From Opitutus terrae PB90-1 (GTDB taxonomy: Bacteria; Verrucomicrobiota; Verrucomicrobiia; Opitutales; Opitutaceae), in the NCBI RefSeq assembly GCF_000019965.1, contig NC_010571.1, positions 1,178,001 through 1,242,000 of the forward strand: 64,000 nucleotides of DNA, read 5' to 3'. The first letter of the stretch is position 1. Each line of letters begins with the position of its first letter. This document shows positions 51,591 through 60,566 of this stretch, one piece after another. A program made the position numbers and the translations under genes. The notes beneath the pieces are model-generated. The model searched no databases, was not told the origin of the DNA, and saw only the letters and a program-made list of their open reading frames with translations.

Positions 51591-53120
51591 TCAGTACACC
51601 TTTTCGTCCAGCAAGGCGAAGAGCTCGGCTTCGGTGATCCGGCTTTGCTTCATGCTGTCGCGTTCGCGGAGCGTGAACGTGTCACCGGGCTTCTCGATCG
51701 TGTCGAAGTCGATCGTGACGCACCACGGCGTGCCGATCTCGTCCTGCCGGCGATAGCGCCGGCCGATCGCGCCGCCGTCGTCGTAGAACGCCGCGTACTT
51801 CCGCTTCAGTTTCGCGTAGAGGGCCTTGGCGCGCTGCGTGAGCTGCTCCTTGTTCTTGAGCAGCGGCAGCACGGCCACCTTCACCGGCGCGATGCGCGGC
51901 GAAAGCTTTAGGACGATGCGCTTCTCCATCTTGCCCTTCTCGTCCGGAGCCTCGTCTTCGGTGTAGGCCGCGCAAAGCACGGCGAGGAAGATGCGGTCAA
52001 CGCCGACGGCGGGCTCGATCACGTGCGGCACGAAGCGCTTCTTCGACGGCTCGTCGAAATATTCCTGTGACTTGCCGGACGCCTGCGCGTGCTGGTTGAG
52101 GTCGTAGTTGCCGCGGGCGGCGATGCCCCAGAGCTCCTGCACGCCGAAAGGATACTTGAACATGATGTCCACCGTGCCTTTCGAGTAGAACGCGAGCTTT
52201 TCCTTCGGATGCGAGAAGAACGACAGGTGCGACTCGGGCAGCCCGATCGAGATCAGCCAATTCCTGCACCAGTCGATCCACTCCTGGTGGCACTTGGCCC
52301 AGTCGGCGTCCTCGTGGATGAAGTATTCCATCTCCATCTGCTCGAACTCGCGCGAACGGAAGATGAAGTTGCGCGGCGTGATTTCGTTGCGGAAGGACTT
52401 GCCGATTTGCGCGATGCCGAACGGCAGCTTCACGCGACCGGTGTCGACGACGTTCTTGAAATCGACGAACATGCCCTGCGCCGTCTCGGGCCGCAGGTAA
52501 GCGACCGCCGAGGAATCGCGCATCGGGCCTACGTAGGTCTCGAACATCATGTTGAACGCACGCGGCGGCGTCAGGCTGCCCGGTTCGCCGGTGGCGGGCG
52601 AGGGGATCAGTGCGATCTCTTCGGGCTTCGCTTCGGTCATGTCCTTGGCGACGACGGGCGCGAGCTGGCCTTGGATCGCCTTCTTGCGCTTGAAGTTCTC
52701 GGCGGCCGCCTGGAGTTCGCCCGTGGTGTTCTCGCTCTCGAGGGCGGAAACGTAGCCGACGGTTTTGTCGTCCACCACGACCGGCGCGAAGAAGAGCTGA
52801 TCGGCGCGAAAGCGCTGCTTGCTCACCTTGCAGTCGATGAGCGGATCGGTGAAGCCGGCGACGTGACCCGAGGCCTCCCAGACCTTCGGGTGCATGATGA
52901 TCGACGACTCGAGGCCGACGACGTCATCGCGGCGGCGGACCATGTCGTTCCACCAGCAGTCGCGGATGTTCTTCTTCAACTCGACGCCGAGCGGGCCGTA
53001 GTCGAAGAAACCGTTGAGTCCGCCGTAGATCTCGGACGACTGAAACACGAACCCGCGGCGCTTCGCGAGCGCGACGAGGTTGTCCATGGTGGTTTCGGCG
53101 GAGGCAGGTTTCTCGGACAT
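51591..53120 (-). CDS. glyS: Glycyl-tRNA synthetase, homodimeric class II type
   Basis: A 509-residue class II synthetase that charges tRNA-Gly. It starts [21 protein letters not shown], then [20 protein letters not shown]. Motif 2 lies in [28 protein letters not shown], split across a conserved loop. Motif 3 is [17 protein letters not shown], and the C-terminal anticodon-binding domain ends at [16 protein letters not shown]. This is the one-chain (alpha-2) form found in archaea, eukaryotes and many Gram-positives, not the two-gene alpha/beta form. The start at 53120 is chosen at the first family-like residue; the extended frame runs into a repeat. Confidence 0.95.
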   Translation of the reverse strand: MSEKPASAETTMDNLVALAKRRGFVFQSSEIYGGLNGFFDYGPLGVELKKNIRDCWWNDMVRRRDDVVGLESSIIMHPKVWEASGHVAGFTDPLIDCKVSKQRFRADQLFFAPVVVDDKTVGYVSALESENTTGELQAAAENFKRKKAIQGQLAPVVAKDMTEAKPEEIALIPSPATGEPGSLTPPRAFNMMFETYVGPMRDSSAVAYLRPETAQGMFVDFKNVVDTGRVKLPFGIAQIGKSFRNEITPRNFIFRSREFEQMEMEYFIHEDADWAKCHQEWIDWCRNWLISIGLPESHLSFFSHPKEKLAFYSKGTVDIMFKYPFGVQELWGIAARGNYDLNQHAQASGKSQEYFDEPSKKRFVPHVIEPAVGVDRIFLAVLCAAYTEDEAPDEKGKMEKRIVLKLSPRIAPVKVAVLPLLKNKEQLTQRAKALYAKLKRKYAAFYDDGGAIGRRYRRQDEIGTPWCVTIDFDTIEKPGDTFTLRERDSMKQSRITEAELFALLDEKVY

Positions 53121-53170
53121 AAGGTGGTCAGAGATGGCGAGTGGTTTCGCAGGGGTCAATTGCGGGGTTT

Positions 53171-53266
53171 GGCGTGGCACGGGCATCTTGCCCGTGAAGC
53201 GAGTGCTTATGTGGCTACGACTGCGGCGCGGCGCGCTCCACGGGCGGGACGCCCGTGCCACCCGCC
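53171..53266. repeat. GTGGCACGGGC...GCCCGTGCCAC inverted repeat
   Basis: In the 332-nt gap between divergent genes (53121-53452), GTGGCACGGGC at 53174 pairs with GCCCGTGCCAC ending at 53261. Each arm is itself a small hairpin (GCACGGGCATCTTGCCCGTG, CACGGGCGGGACGCCCGTG). It is the same word family as the element at 44010. No gene is seen in the remainder of the gap, which must contain both promoters. Confidence 0.72.
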
Positions 53267-53452
53267 CCGATCGTGTTTCCGTGCAACGTGCGCGGGTGCG
53301 GTGCAGTCCGCATGCATCGCGCACGGTCGGAGCGACGAGGCCAAACCGACTAAGCTGTTACGATGAACCACTTAGTTTCGGCGCGGAAGCGTGGCATGGA
53401 TTAGGCAAAGGCATCGGCCCGGCCTACACCCGAACTCTCAACCGGTCTCCCC

Positions 53453-53917
53453 ATGAAATTCGCGAACGAAAAAAATATCAGCGTGCTCAACAATCTCATC
53501 GAGACGTGCAAGGACGGCGCGCAAGGTTACGCCCGGGCCGCCCACGAGGCCAAGGATCCCGAACTCGCGCGCGTGTTCTCGGACTACGCCACCCAGCGCC
53601 ATCAATATATCGCCGAGCTGCAGCAGAGCGTGCGCGCAGTCGGCGGCGATCCCGAAAAGCATAGTTCGATCGCCGGCTCGCTGCACCGCGGCTGGATCAA
53701 TTTGAAATCCGCTCTCTCCTCCAACGAGCCTCATGCCGTGCTGGCGGAATGCGAACGCGGCGAAGACGCCGCCGTGCAAAACTACCGCACGGCGCTCACC
53801 GAGGCCGAACTCGACCTGACGACGCGCGCCCTCATCCAACGGCAGGCCGCCGGGGTGAAGGAGGCGCATGATCGGATCAAACAACTTCGGGATAGCGTCA
53901 CCTATGCGCAAAAGTAG
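53453..53917 (+). CDS. PA2169-family four-helix-bundle protein
   Basis: A 154-residue protein predicted as a ferritin-like four-helix bundle: NEKNISVLNNLIETCKDGAQGY, LARVFSDYATQRHQYIAELQQ, SLHRGWINLKSAL and VLAECERGEDAAVQNYRTAL. It matches DUF2383/PA2169, a family often linked to stress and possibly metal binding. Glu and His positions (ECERGED, QRHQYIAE) could bind metal. A strong intrinsic terminator follows about 40 nt after the stop. It has no signal peptide. Confidence 0.88.
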   Translation: MKFANEKNISVLNNLIETCKDGAQGYARAAHEAKDPELARVFSDYATQRHQYIAELQQSVRAVGGDPEKHSSIAGSLHRGWINLKSALSSNEPHAVLAECERGEDAAVQNYRTALTEAELDLTTRALIQRQAAGVKEAHDRIKQLRDSVTYAQK

Positions 53918-53956
53918 TGCGCCGGACCCAGACGCCAGGACCCCCAGGTAAACACC

Positions 53957-53997
53957 AAAACGCCGCGCTGGCCCCCTTTCGCCAGCGCGGCGTTTTT
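53957..53997 (+). terminator. Strong intrinsic terminator after PA2169 gene
   Basis: AAAACGCCGCGCTGGC and GCCAGCGCGGCGTTTT form a 16-bp stem around CCCCTTTC, ending in five Ts. It sits about 40 nt downstream of the PA2169-family stop codon. It is the best intrinsic terminator in the window. Confidence 0.92.
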
Positions 53998-54196
53998 GCG
54001 CAGAGACGAGGCTAAGCCGCCCCCGCACGTATTCGGCAAGAGAGAGATCGGGCGTGGCGTCCGACGCGGCCAACCAACCCAGGCAGCGGAATACGAGGGT
54101 GCGGGCATTCGTCGGATGTCACCCTAATCGGGTACATTCTGCGGCGCGTGTTTTTCATCGTCATCGCCGGTGCCGCTGCGCAACGTCAGCGCGCGT

Positions 54197-54979
54197 ATGA
54201 AGATTTTCCCGCGCTACTCCCTTCTCATCCCGCTGCTGACGGCCAGCGCCGTTTGGACTGCGGCCGCGGAACCGGCCGGCACTCCGCCGGCGGCCGCGGC
54301 GAAGCATGGCTATACCGTGATGGTCGAGGTCAAGGTGAACGATAAAGGCGAGACCGAGAGTGTCCGGCTGGTTGACACCGACGACAAATCCGTCGGCGAC
54401 ATCTTGAGCAAGATGGCGCTGGCGATGGCGCTGAAGACCGACCTGCCGGCCCGGCAAAAGGACGGGAAGCCGATCAAATACACGGCGCGGCTGCCGTTCT
54501 TCTTTCCCATCGAGGGCGATGAAGGGCCCGAGGCCAACCTGGCGCCAAAGCCGATGGGCAAGGGGAAGTTCACGATGCCGCTGTATCCGCGCTCGCTGCT
54601 GGAGCAGGGGGTCGTAGGCGGCGTGATCTTCGAGCTGCGCGTCGACGAGCAGGGCCGGCTCGCGCAACTGAACACGCTGCGCGCGTCGCATCCGGAGTTC
54701 GAAGCGGCGGCGCGCGAGGTCGTGCAGAAATGGGAATTTCAACCGGCGCAAAAAGACGGGCAGCCGGTCGCCAGCCGCTGGAATCTCGCGGTGGCGTTCG
54801 AGACCGCGGACCATATGGCCGATCTGAAATGGCGTGTCCCGCCGCGGCCAAGTTTCGGCACGCTCATCATCCTGCCCGAATCCGACGCGATGACGCCCGC
54901 GACACCGGAAACCGCGCCGACTGCGGGCGAGGCGCCCGCTGCGGCGCCCACGCCGCCCGGCACCGAGCCGGCGAAGTAA
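54197..54979 (+). CDS. Periplasmic protein with two TonB C-terminal-like domains
   Basis: A 260-residue exported protein. A cleavable-looking signal peptide (SLLIPLLTASAVWTAAAE) is followed by two TonB_C-type domains. The first (about 35-105) has YTVMVEVKVNDKGETESVRLVDT. The second (about 125-205) has MPLYPRSLLEQGVVGGVIFELRVDEQGRL and a conserved FEAAAREVVQKWEF segment. The tail is Pro/Ala-rich. It lacks the Pro-rich spacer and long membrane anchor of an energy-coupling TonB. It probably does not couple to ExbBD and may instead be a periplasmic stress or binding protein of the TonB-like type. Confidence 0.82.
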   Translation: MKIFPRYSLLIPLLTASAVWTAAAEPAGTPPAAAAKHGYTVMVEVKVNDKGETESVRLVDTDDKSVGDILSKMALAMALKTDLPARQKDGKPIKYTARLPFFFPIEGDEGPEANLAPKPMGKGKFTMPLYPRSLLEQGVVGGVIFELRVDEQGRLAQLNTLRASHPEFEAAAREVVQKWEFQPAQKDGQPVASRWNLAVAFETADHMADLKWRVPPRPSFGTLIILPESDAMTPATPETAPTAGEAPAAAPTPPGTEPAK

Positions 54980-55000
54980 ACAACGAGCACGTCAGGTGGA

Positions 55001-55031
55001 GCCCGCCGTCCCCGGCGGGCTTTTTCTTTTT
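55001..55031. terminator. Terminator hairpin made from the GGTGGAGCCCGCC repeat
   Basis: GCCCGCC and GGCGGGC pair around GTCCCC and are followed by TTTTTCTTTTT. The preceding GTGGAGCCCGCCGTCCCGGCGGGC wording is the dispersed repeat also seen at 51441 and inside the GH20 gene at 58639. Here it ends the TonB-domain gene, with the DUF5009 gene convergent. Confidence 0.88.
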
Positions 55032-55097
55032 GTAGGGCGGAGTCTTCTGACCCCGCCCTGCATCTGCCGCACGTGGGGGGCCGCGGCAGAACCGGCG

Positions 55098-56333
55098 TCA
55101 CACGCGCAGGAAAATCTTCCGCTGATGCATGAACCCAGCGAGCACGAACACCAGTCCGAGACTGACGAGTGTGACCACGATGCCGCCGAGTCCGGGCGCG
55201 ATATTCGAGTCGAGCCATTCACTGATGTCGCCGCCGACGAGCCGGGCCGCGGCTTCGCGGAAACCGACGATCGTGGAGAGTAGGTACAGCGTGATCGGAT
55301 TCATGCCGATCCAGACGAACGGCTGACACCAGCGGCGCCATTGCCGGACATCGATCACGTAGTAAAACGCCGCGAGCAGCAGGAGGCTCCAGCCGCCTGC
55401 AACCAGCACGTACGAGGAGGTCCAGAGCTTCTTGATGATGGGAAACTGAATTCCCCACAGCCATCCCGCGGCGAGCGCAGCGACCCCGGCGAGCGCGAGT
55501 GTGACGACTTTGTCGTGGCCACCGATATCGGTTCGCCGCAACAGCAGTCCCGCGAAAATTCCCAGCAGGCACGTGGCGATCGCCGGCAGCGTGCTCAGCA
55601 ATCCTTCCGGATCGTAGTAGTGATCGTAGCGCGCGCCAGGCAGGTAAACGTAGTCGAGGTGATTCGTCAGGTTGAGCCCGGGCTCGAATCGACCGGTCAC
55701 GCGGGCCGTGGTCTGATCGAACAGCTGCCGCACCTGCGCTTCTGCCGGAAAACCCTGCGCGTCGCGCGGAGCGTCAGGCAGGTGCGAGACGAGGGCGGCG
55801 CGGTCGAGCTGCACGTCGCGAATCGGGATGAACGTGAGCAGCGCCCAATAGCCGACGAGCAGCAGTGCGGTGACCGCCGCCAGCACGCGTGGCTTGAAGA
55901 AGACGAAGAGCAATCCGGCGGCGGCGTAGGCGAGCGCGATCCGCTGCAGCACGCCGACGAGCCGCACGTCCGGCCATTGGTGAGCGAGCCCGCCGTTGTA
56001 GAAAATTCCGAATGCGAGCAGCAGCAGCGTGCGGCGGAGGATCCGCTTCACCGCCGCGGCGCGGCCCTCGCGGGCGACCAGCGATGTGAGCGAGAACACC
56101 GTCGACACGCCGACGATGAACACGAACAACGGGAAGATCAGGTCGTAGAACGCGAAGCCGGCCCAGTCCTTGTGTTCGAGTTGCCCGGCGAGCGCGCGCA
56201 GCGTGGGCGACAGACTCATCGCGCCGAGCGCGAGCACCAAGGCATCCGCGCCGAGGATCCAGAACATGTCGAACCCACGGAGCGCATCGACCGACACGAG
56301 CCGGGGAGGGGAAGACGGGGTTGGGGTGGACAT
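55098..56333 (-). CDS. DUF5009 / HGSNAT-like membrane acetyltransferase
   Basis: A 411-residue inner-membrane protein with about eleven helices, from the acyltransferase group related to lysosomal heparan-alpha-glucosaminide N-acetyltransferase. Landmarks are SVDALRGFDMFWILGADALV at the N-terminus, the probable active-site segment with FYDLIFPLFVFIVGVS, and GVLQRIALAYA. HGSNAT acetylates terminal glucosamine across a membrane. The neighbouring hexosaminidase, sugar porter and NagB-like genes support action on amino sugars here. It is last in the minus-strand amino-sugar gene group, 125 nt after the transporter. Confidence 0.85.
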   Translation of the reverse strand: MSTPTPSSPPRLVSVDALRGFDMFWILGADALVLALGAMSLSPTLRALAGQLEHKDWAGFAFYDLIFPLFVFIVGVSTVFSLTSLVAREGRAAAVKRILRRTLLLLAFGIFYNGGLAHQWPDVRLVGVLQRIALAYAAAGLLFVFFKPRVLAAVTALLLVGYWALLTFIPIRDVQLDRAALVSHLPDAPRDAQGFPAEAQVRQLFDQTTARVTGRFEPGLNLTNHLDYVYLPGARYDHYYDPEGLLSTLPAIATCLLGIFAGLLLRRTDIGGHDKVVTLALAGVAALAAGWLWGIQFPIIKKLWTSSYVLVAGGWSLLLLAAFYYVIDVRQWRRWCQPFVWIGMNPITLYLLSTIVGFREAAARLVGGDISEWLDSNIAPGLGGIVVTLVSLGLVFVLAGFMHQRKIFLRV

Positions 56334-56458
56334 CGTGAAGGAGGGGCTGCGTCAGCCGAGCGGATGCGTGGCCGCGCAGGCCGGCTGGGGCGGGTGAGGT
56401 TCACTGCGCGCAGAGCGCAGCAAAAGTGCGACGTTCAACAGGGGCGACGAGGTTGCCA

Positions 56459-58270
56459 TCAGGCCTTTTTTCCGCGGCGACTGAAGTGAGCTTCGATTTC
56501 CTCGAGCGTCTTGCCCTTGGTTTCCGGCAAGAGGAACGTGGCGGTGACGAAGTAGACGACGGTGCAACCGGCGAAGAGGAAAAAGATCGTCGAGTAGCCG
56601 TACCGGCCGACGGTGGGCAGGAATACGGCCGCGATGGTCGTGGACACCCCCTGGTTGATGAGCAGCGCGATGCTCATCCCGTTGGAACGGATCCGCGTTG
56701 GCATCAGCTCGGATAACGCGAGCCAGACGCACACGCCCGGGCCGACGGCGAAGAACGCCATGAACGTGAAAATGCCGATGGCCGTCAGCCAGCCGTGACG
56801 CTCCGTCGGCACCGGTGTGATCAGTGCATTCTCGATTTTCAGCGGAGCGGTGCGGGCGGTGGCGAGATCGGCGAACGGATTCGAGAAGAAGGCGACGACC
56901 TTGTTGGGCGGCACGCAACCGGCGCGGGTCAGCTCAAGCGGCGCCGCGGCGGGGTCATCGGAGCGCACGGCCTTGGTGGCGGTGCGAAAGTCGCCGTAGG
57001 AATAAATCACCACCAGTGTCGCCGGACCGCGTGCGATCGCCCGGCCGGCTTCACCGGCGGTCGCCAGCAGCGTTGGCAGCGTCGCAGTGTTGAACGGCAC
57101 TGTCGCTGTTTGTTCGATCGACACGGTGGCTTGGACCGCTTCGCGCACGTCGACGCGCCGCGACTCCGGTTGGCGGAACATCAGCCCGACGAACACCAGC
57201 GACACGATAATGCCGGCGCTGCCCAGCGAGAGGAGAAACTTCCGGCCCTTGCGATCGACCAGCACGACGGCACCGATCGTGACGAGGAAGTTGACGAGCG
57301 TGAGGATGAGGTAGCCCCAGTGGGCCTGCACGTCGGACAGGCCGCTCTGCAGCAGGATCGTCGTGTTGTAACCGATGATCGAGTTGACGCCGGTGGCCTG
57401 GTTGCAGGCGAGGATCACGCAGGCGAGCACGAAGGGCACGACGTATTTGCGGCGCAGCAGTGATTCGCGCACGCGCGCACCGGCGGTGGCGGCCTGAGCT
57501 TTTTCGGCGGCGATCGTCGCGGCCATTTCCTGCAGCTCGATCGTCGCCTGCTCGTCGGAGCGGGAACGCAGCAGCGCGGTGCGTGCGGCGTCGGTGCGGC
57601 CGCGGCGGAACAGCCAGCGCGGAGACTCCGCCACCAGAAAACCGCCGAGCACGAAGAGCGCGCCGGGTGGCAGCGAGACCCAGAAGATGCTGCGCCACGC
57701 CTGGTCCTTGAAGGCGAACAGTTCCGCGGGCGAGCCGAGCCGCGCGACGTCCTCGACGCGGATGCTGAAGTACATGCCGATGGCCGCGGCGGCGACGATG
57801 CCGAGGGTCAGCAACCATTGGAAAATCGCGGTGCCCTTCCCGCGGTGAGCGGCGCCCAGACACTCCGCGAGATACAGCGGGACCACGACCCCGATCAGGC
57901 CCGCGCTGACACCTTGCAGCAGCCGGCCCAGCACCAGCGGCACGTAGCCGTCGGCGAGAGCGATCATCGGGATGCTCGCGACGAAGAGCACGCCGCTCGC
58001 GATCATCAGCGGTTTGCGGCCAAGCCAGTCGGCGAGCAATCCGGCGAACAGCGTCGAGATGACGCTGCCGAGCAGCACCGCGGCGACGATGAACGAGAGC
58101 TGGCCGGCATTGAGCCCGGATGTGGCCTCAAGATACGGCAAGGCGCCGGCAATGATGCCGACATCGACGCCGTAGAGCAGGCCGCCCAGGCCGGCGACGA
58201 GCAGCAGGAAGCGATTGTATCCGCTCTTGCGGTTGTCGGGGATCACAACAGGTGCAGGCGAGGTGGACAT
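56459..58270 (-). CDS. MFS sugar porter with long periplasmic loop
   Basis: A 603-residue inner-membrane transporter of the sugar porter family. It has LLYGVDVGIIAGALPYL, the GLLADWLGRKPLM A-motif, LVLGRLLQGVSAGLIGVVVPLYLAE, ESPRWLFRRGR and the terminal FLLPETKGKTLEEIEAHF. Unlike ordinary porters of about 460 residues, it has an extra stretch of about 125 residues (RQPESRR to TERHGW) between helices 9 and 10, which faces the periplasm. The transported sugar is probably an amino sugar by context. Its start is 57 nt downstream of the GH20 stop. Confidence 0.9.
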   Translation of the reverse strand: MSTSPAPVVIPDNRKSGYNRFLLLVAGLGGLLYGVDVGIIAGALPYLEATSGLNAGQLSFIVAAVLLGSVISTLFAGLLADWLGRKPLMIASGVLFVASIPMIALADGYVPLVLGRLLQGVSAGLIGVVVPLYLAECLGAAHRGKGTAIFQWLLTLGIVAAAAIGMYFSIRVEDVARLGSPAELFAFKDQAWRSIFWVSLPPGALFVLGGFLVAESPRWLFRRGRTDAARTALLRSRSDEQATIELQEMAATIAAEKAQAATAGARVRESLLRRKYVVPFVLACVILACNQATGVNSIIGYNTTILLQSGLSDVQAHWGYLILTLVNFLVTIGAVVLVDRKGRKFLLSLGSAGIIVSLVFVGLMFRQPESRRVDVREAVQATVSIEQTATVPFNTATLPTLLATAGEAGRAIARGPATLVVIYSYGDFRTATKAVRSDDPAAAPLELTRAGCVPPNKVVAFFSNPFADLATARTAPLKIENALITPVPTERHGWLTAIGIFTFMAFFAVGPGVCVWLALSELMPTRIRSNGMSIALLINQGVSTTIAAVFLPTVGRYGYSTIFFLFAGCTVVYFVTATFLLPETKGKTLEEIEAHFSRRGKKA

Positions 58271-58327
58271 GAAGTTGGGGTTAACTGCGGATAAAATCCG
58301 TCGGGCCCTGTTACCGGCCGCAAGTAT

Positions 58328-60394
58328 TTACGGAGCGGCGGCGGTGACGAGCCGACGGATGGCTCCGAGCGCGGGCAGCTGGACGGCGTCGTGCGGTTCG
58401 GCGGCGCGTTCCAGCACGGTGAATTGTTCGGTGCGCCACGCCGGATCGCGCGCGTCGCCGCGGGCGATCGCTTCGAGCGCGGCCAGTCCGACGGCGCTGG
58501 CCTCGGCCAGCGACTTCGCGACGGGCGCGCTGTCGCGACCGAGCAACGCGCGTTGCGTCAGCAGATCGGCGACTTCGAGTCCGGCGGCTTGCCAGGCGAG
58601 AAGTTGCTCACGGAGCTCTTGCAGAGCGGCAGCGGAATGCCCGTCGGGACGGCGGGCTCCACCCAGCAGTCGGTCCACGGCGACCGTGAACTCACGCGCG
58701 GTGTTGCTCTCGGGCCGCGCGCAATCCGCCACGCGGGTGAGCGGCGTCGCCTGCCGGTGCTCGGCATGATACCGGCCGCGCTCGTAACCTTTCACCGGCT
58801 CCACGGCCTCGACGAAGATCCGCAGGTTTTCCAGGTCCTCGGCGCTGGCGCCGTCGCCGGCGAGCCGGCGCAGCATCGCGGGGCGGTTGCGCTCGTGATT
58901 CAGCCCGGTTTCCTCGAGCCGCTGACTGACGATCGCAAGCCGGCGGTACATATCAGCGACGTCGTTCACGTCGCGCGGCGACCACAACCGCTCCGCGATG
59001 GCGGCGGTGCGTGGCCAGATCCGCGAGTCGATCGTCTCAGGCGAAACCCACTCCGCCCACATCGTCGCTTCGCCGCCGAGGATGCGTGACTGCTCCGCCA
59101 GCGGGATGGCGGTGTCTGCCGGCAACGGATCGTTGCGGTAGTGATCGGCGGCGGAATAACAGAGATCGATGTAGTAGCCGTTCGACAGGATGGCGGCATG
59201 GCCGGCCTTCGCGGCCGCGGCGAGTCCGGTCGGACCACGCCACGAATGCACGATGGCATCCTGCGGCAGATCCGGGTGCAGAATCTCGTCCCAACCCACC
59301 ATCTTCTTGCCGTGCTTCGTGAGGATGTCGCGCACGCGACGGTTGAAGGTGGCGTGCAGTCCCTCGTTGTCCTTCAAGTCGTGCTCGCGAATGAACGCCT
59401 GGATCCGGGCGTTCGCGTTCCAGTGCTTGCCGTTGTTTTCGTCGCCGCCGATGTGGAGATACGGGTCCGGGAACAGCGCCGCCATTTCACCGAGAAAATC
59501 TTCGAGCAGCGCGTAAACCTTTTCGTTGGTCGGATCGAGGACCGGATCGAAGATGCCCCAGCCGCGCTCGATCACATAGGGGCCGGGGGCGCTCGCGAGT
59601 TCCGGATACGCCACCGCCCAGCTCGTCGCGTGGCCGGGCATGTCGAACTCCGGTACGACGCGAATGCCCCGCGCGGCGGCGTAGGCGATGATCTCGCGGA
59701 TCTGGTCCTGCGTGAAATACAACCCGTCGGAGCCGAGCTCGTGCAGCCGCGGATGCGTTTTGCTCTCGATCCGAAAACCCTGGTCCTCGGTCAGGTGCAG
59801 GTGCAGCACGTTGAGTTTCACCAGCGCCATGCCATCGAGGTTGCGCTTGAGGACCTCCATCGGTTGCCAGTGCCGGCACACGTCGATCATCAAGCCGCGC
59901 CACGGAAACCGCGGCGCATCCTGGATCTTCACGACCGGCACGAACCAGCCCCGCGCGTCGCGCTGCAGCAGCTGGAGCAACGTCTCGAAGCCGCGCAGCG
60001 CACCGACGACGTTGGGCGCGCGCAGCACCGCCTGCGCCGGGCTGACTTCGAGCGAGTAGGATTCGTCCTCGCCGAGCGTGGGCAGCGCGGAGCCGGCGGC
60101 GGAGCATTCGACGACGAGGGCGGCGCGGCTCGTGTCGCTCGCGAGCACAAATTCCGCCTGGGGCGTGCGTGCGAACGTGAACCCGGTCCGCTCCTCCCAG
60201 CGACGGAGCGCGCGTGAGAGTCCGGCGCGGAGCCGCGCGTCATCGTGGCCGCGCAAGCTGACGGAAAACTCCGCGGTGACCGGCAGCCGGCCTTCGGCGA
60301 ACGCAAGCTGGGCTGGCGCCGGCAGGAGGTCGTGCGGCGCGGGCGCGGCGGAAATCGACACGGGCAGGGCAACAGCGAGCATGGCAAGCAGCAT
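58328..60394 (-). CDS. GH20 beta-N-acetylhexosaminidase, secreted
   Basis: A 688-residue exported hydrolase that removes terminal GlcNAc or GalNAc from chitin oligomers or glycans. A short signal peptide (LLAMLAVALPVSISA) precedes a GH20b N-terminal domain and the GH20 TIM barrel with RGLMIDVCRHWQP, HLHLTEDQGFRIES and the catalytic Asp-Glu pair in HIGGDENNG (about 318-319). A helical C-terminal domain follows. The start at 60394 is set by the signal peptide and by the palindromic repeat directly upstream. Near 58639-58663 the gene contains a copy of the GGTGGAGCCCGCC repeat, read as LLGGARRPDGHS. Confidence 0.92.
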   Translation of the reverse strand: MLLAMLAVALPVSISAAPAPHDLLPAPAQLAFAEGRLPVTAEFSVSLRGHDDARLRAGLSRALRRWEERTGFTFARTPQAEFVLASDTSRAALVVECSAAGSALPTLGEDESYSLEVSPAQAVLRAPNVVGALRGFETLLQLLQRDARGWFVPVVKIQDAPRFPWRGLMIDVCRHWQPMEVLKRNLDGMALVKLNVLHLHLTEDQGFRIESKTHPRLHELGSDGLYFTQDQIREIIAYAAARGIRVVPEFDMPGHATSWAVAYPELASAPGPYVIERGWGIFDPVLDPTNEKVYALLEDFLGEMAALFPDPYLHIGGDENNGKHWNANARIQAFIREHDLKDNEGLHATFNRRVRDILTKHGKKMVGWDEILHPDLPQDAIVHSWRGPTGLAAAAKAGHAAILSNGYYIDLCYSAADHYRNDPLPADTAIPLAEQSRILGGEATMWAEWVSPETIDSRIWPRTAAIAERLWSPRDVNDVADMYRRLAIVSQRLEETGLNHERNRPAMLRRLAGDGASAEDLENLRIFVEAVEPVKGYERGRYHAEHRQATPLTRVADCARPESNTAREFTVAVDRLLGGARRPDGHSAAALQELREQLLAWQAAGLEVADLLTQRALLGRDSAPVAKSLAEASAVGLAALEAIARGDARDPAWRTEQFTVLERAAEPHDAVQLPALGAIRRLVTAAAP
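58639..58663. repeat. GGTGGAGCCCGCCGTCCCGACGGGC repeat inside GH20 gene
   Basis: A copy of the terminator-type palindrome found at 55001 and 51441 is embedded in frame in the hexosaminidase coding strand, in the C-terminal helical region. It encodes GGARRPDG. The GCCCG/CGGGC stem is intact but has no T-run, so it should not terminate transcription strongly. Confidence 0.75.
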
Positions 60395-60402
60395 AATGGG
60401 GA

Positions 60403-60555
60403 GGTGGAGCGCGTGGCCTCCAACGCGCTTGTCCAAATCAGAGTCCGGCCCGCGAGATAGCGGCAGGCTTCCGTGCCGGCCGCCGAATGCGCTCGCCCGG
60501 CAGGCACGGAGGCCTGCCGCTACACGCCAGCGCGTTGAGGGCAACGCGCTCCACC
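60403..60555. repeat. Nested double inverted repeat
   Basis: Outer arms at 60403-60429 and 60529-60555 match in 24 of 27 positions (GGTGGAGCGCGT...AACGCGCT), and each arm is itself palindromic. Inner arms at 60458-60477 and 60503-60522 match in 19 of 20 positions (TAGCGGCAGGC, CCGTGCC). The element fills the nagB-GH20 gap and could fold into a long hairpin in the operon transcript. Relatives of the outer arm lie at 37416 and 63797. Confidence 0.88.
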
Positions 60556-60566
60556 GGGGATTCAGT

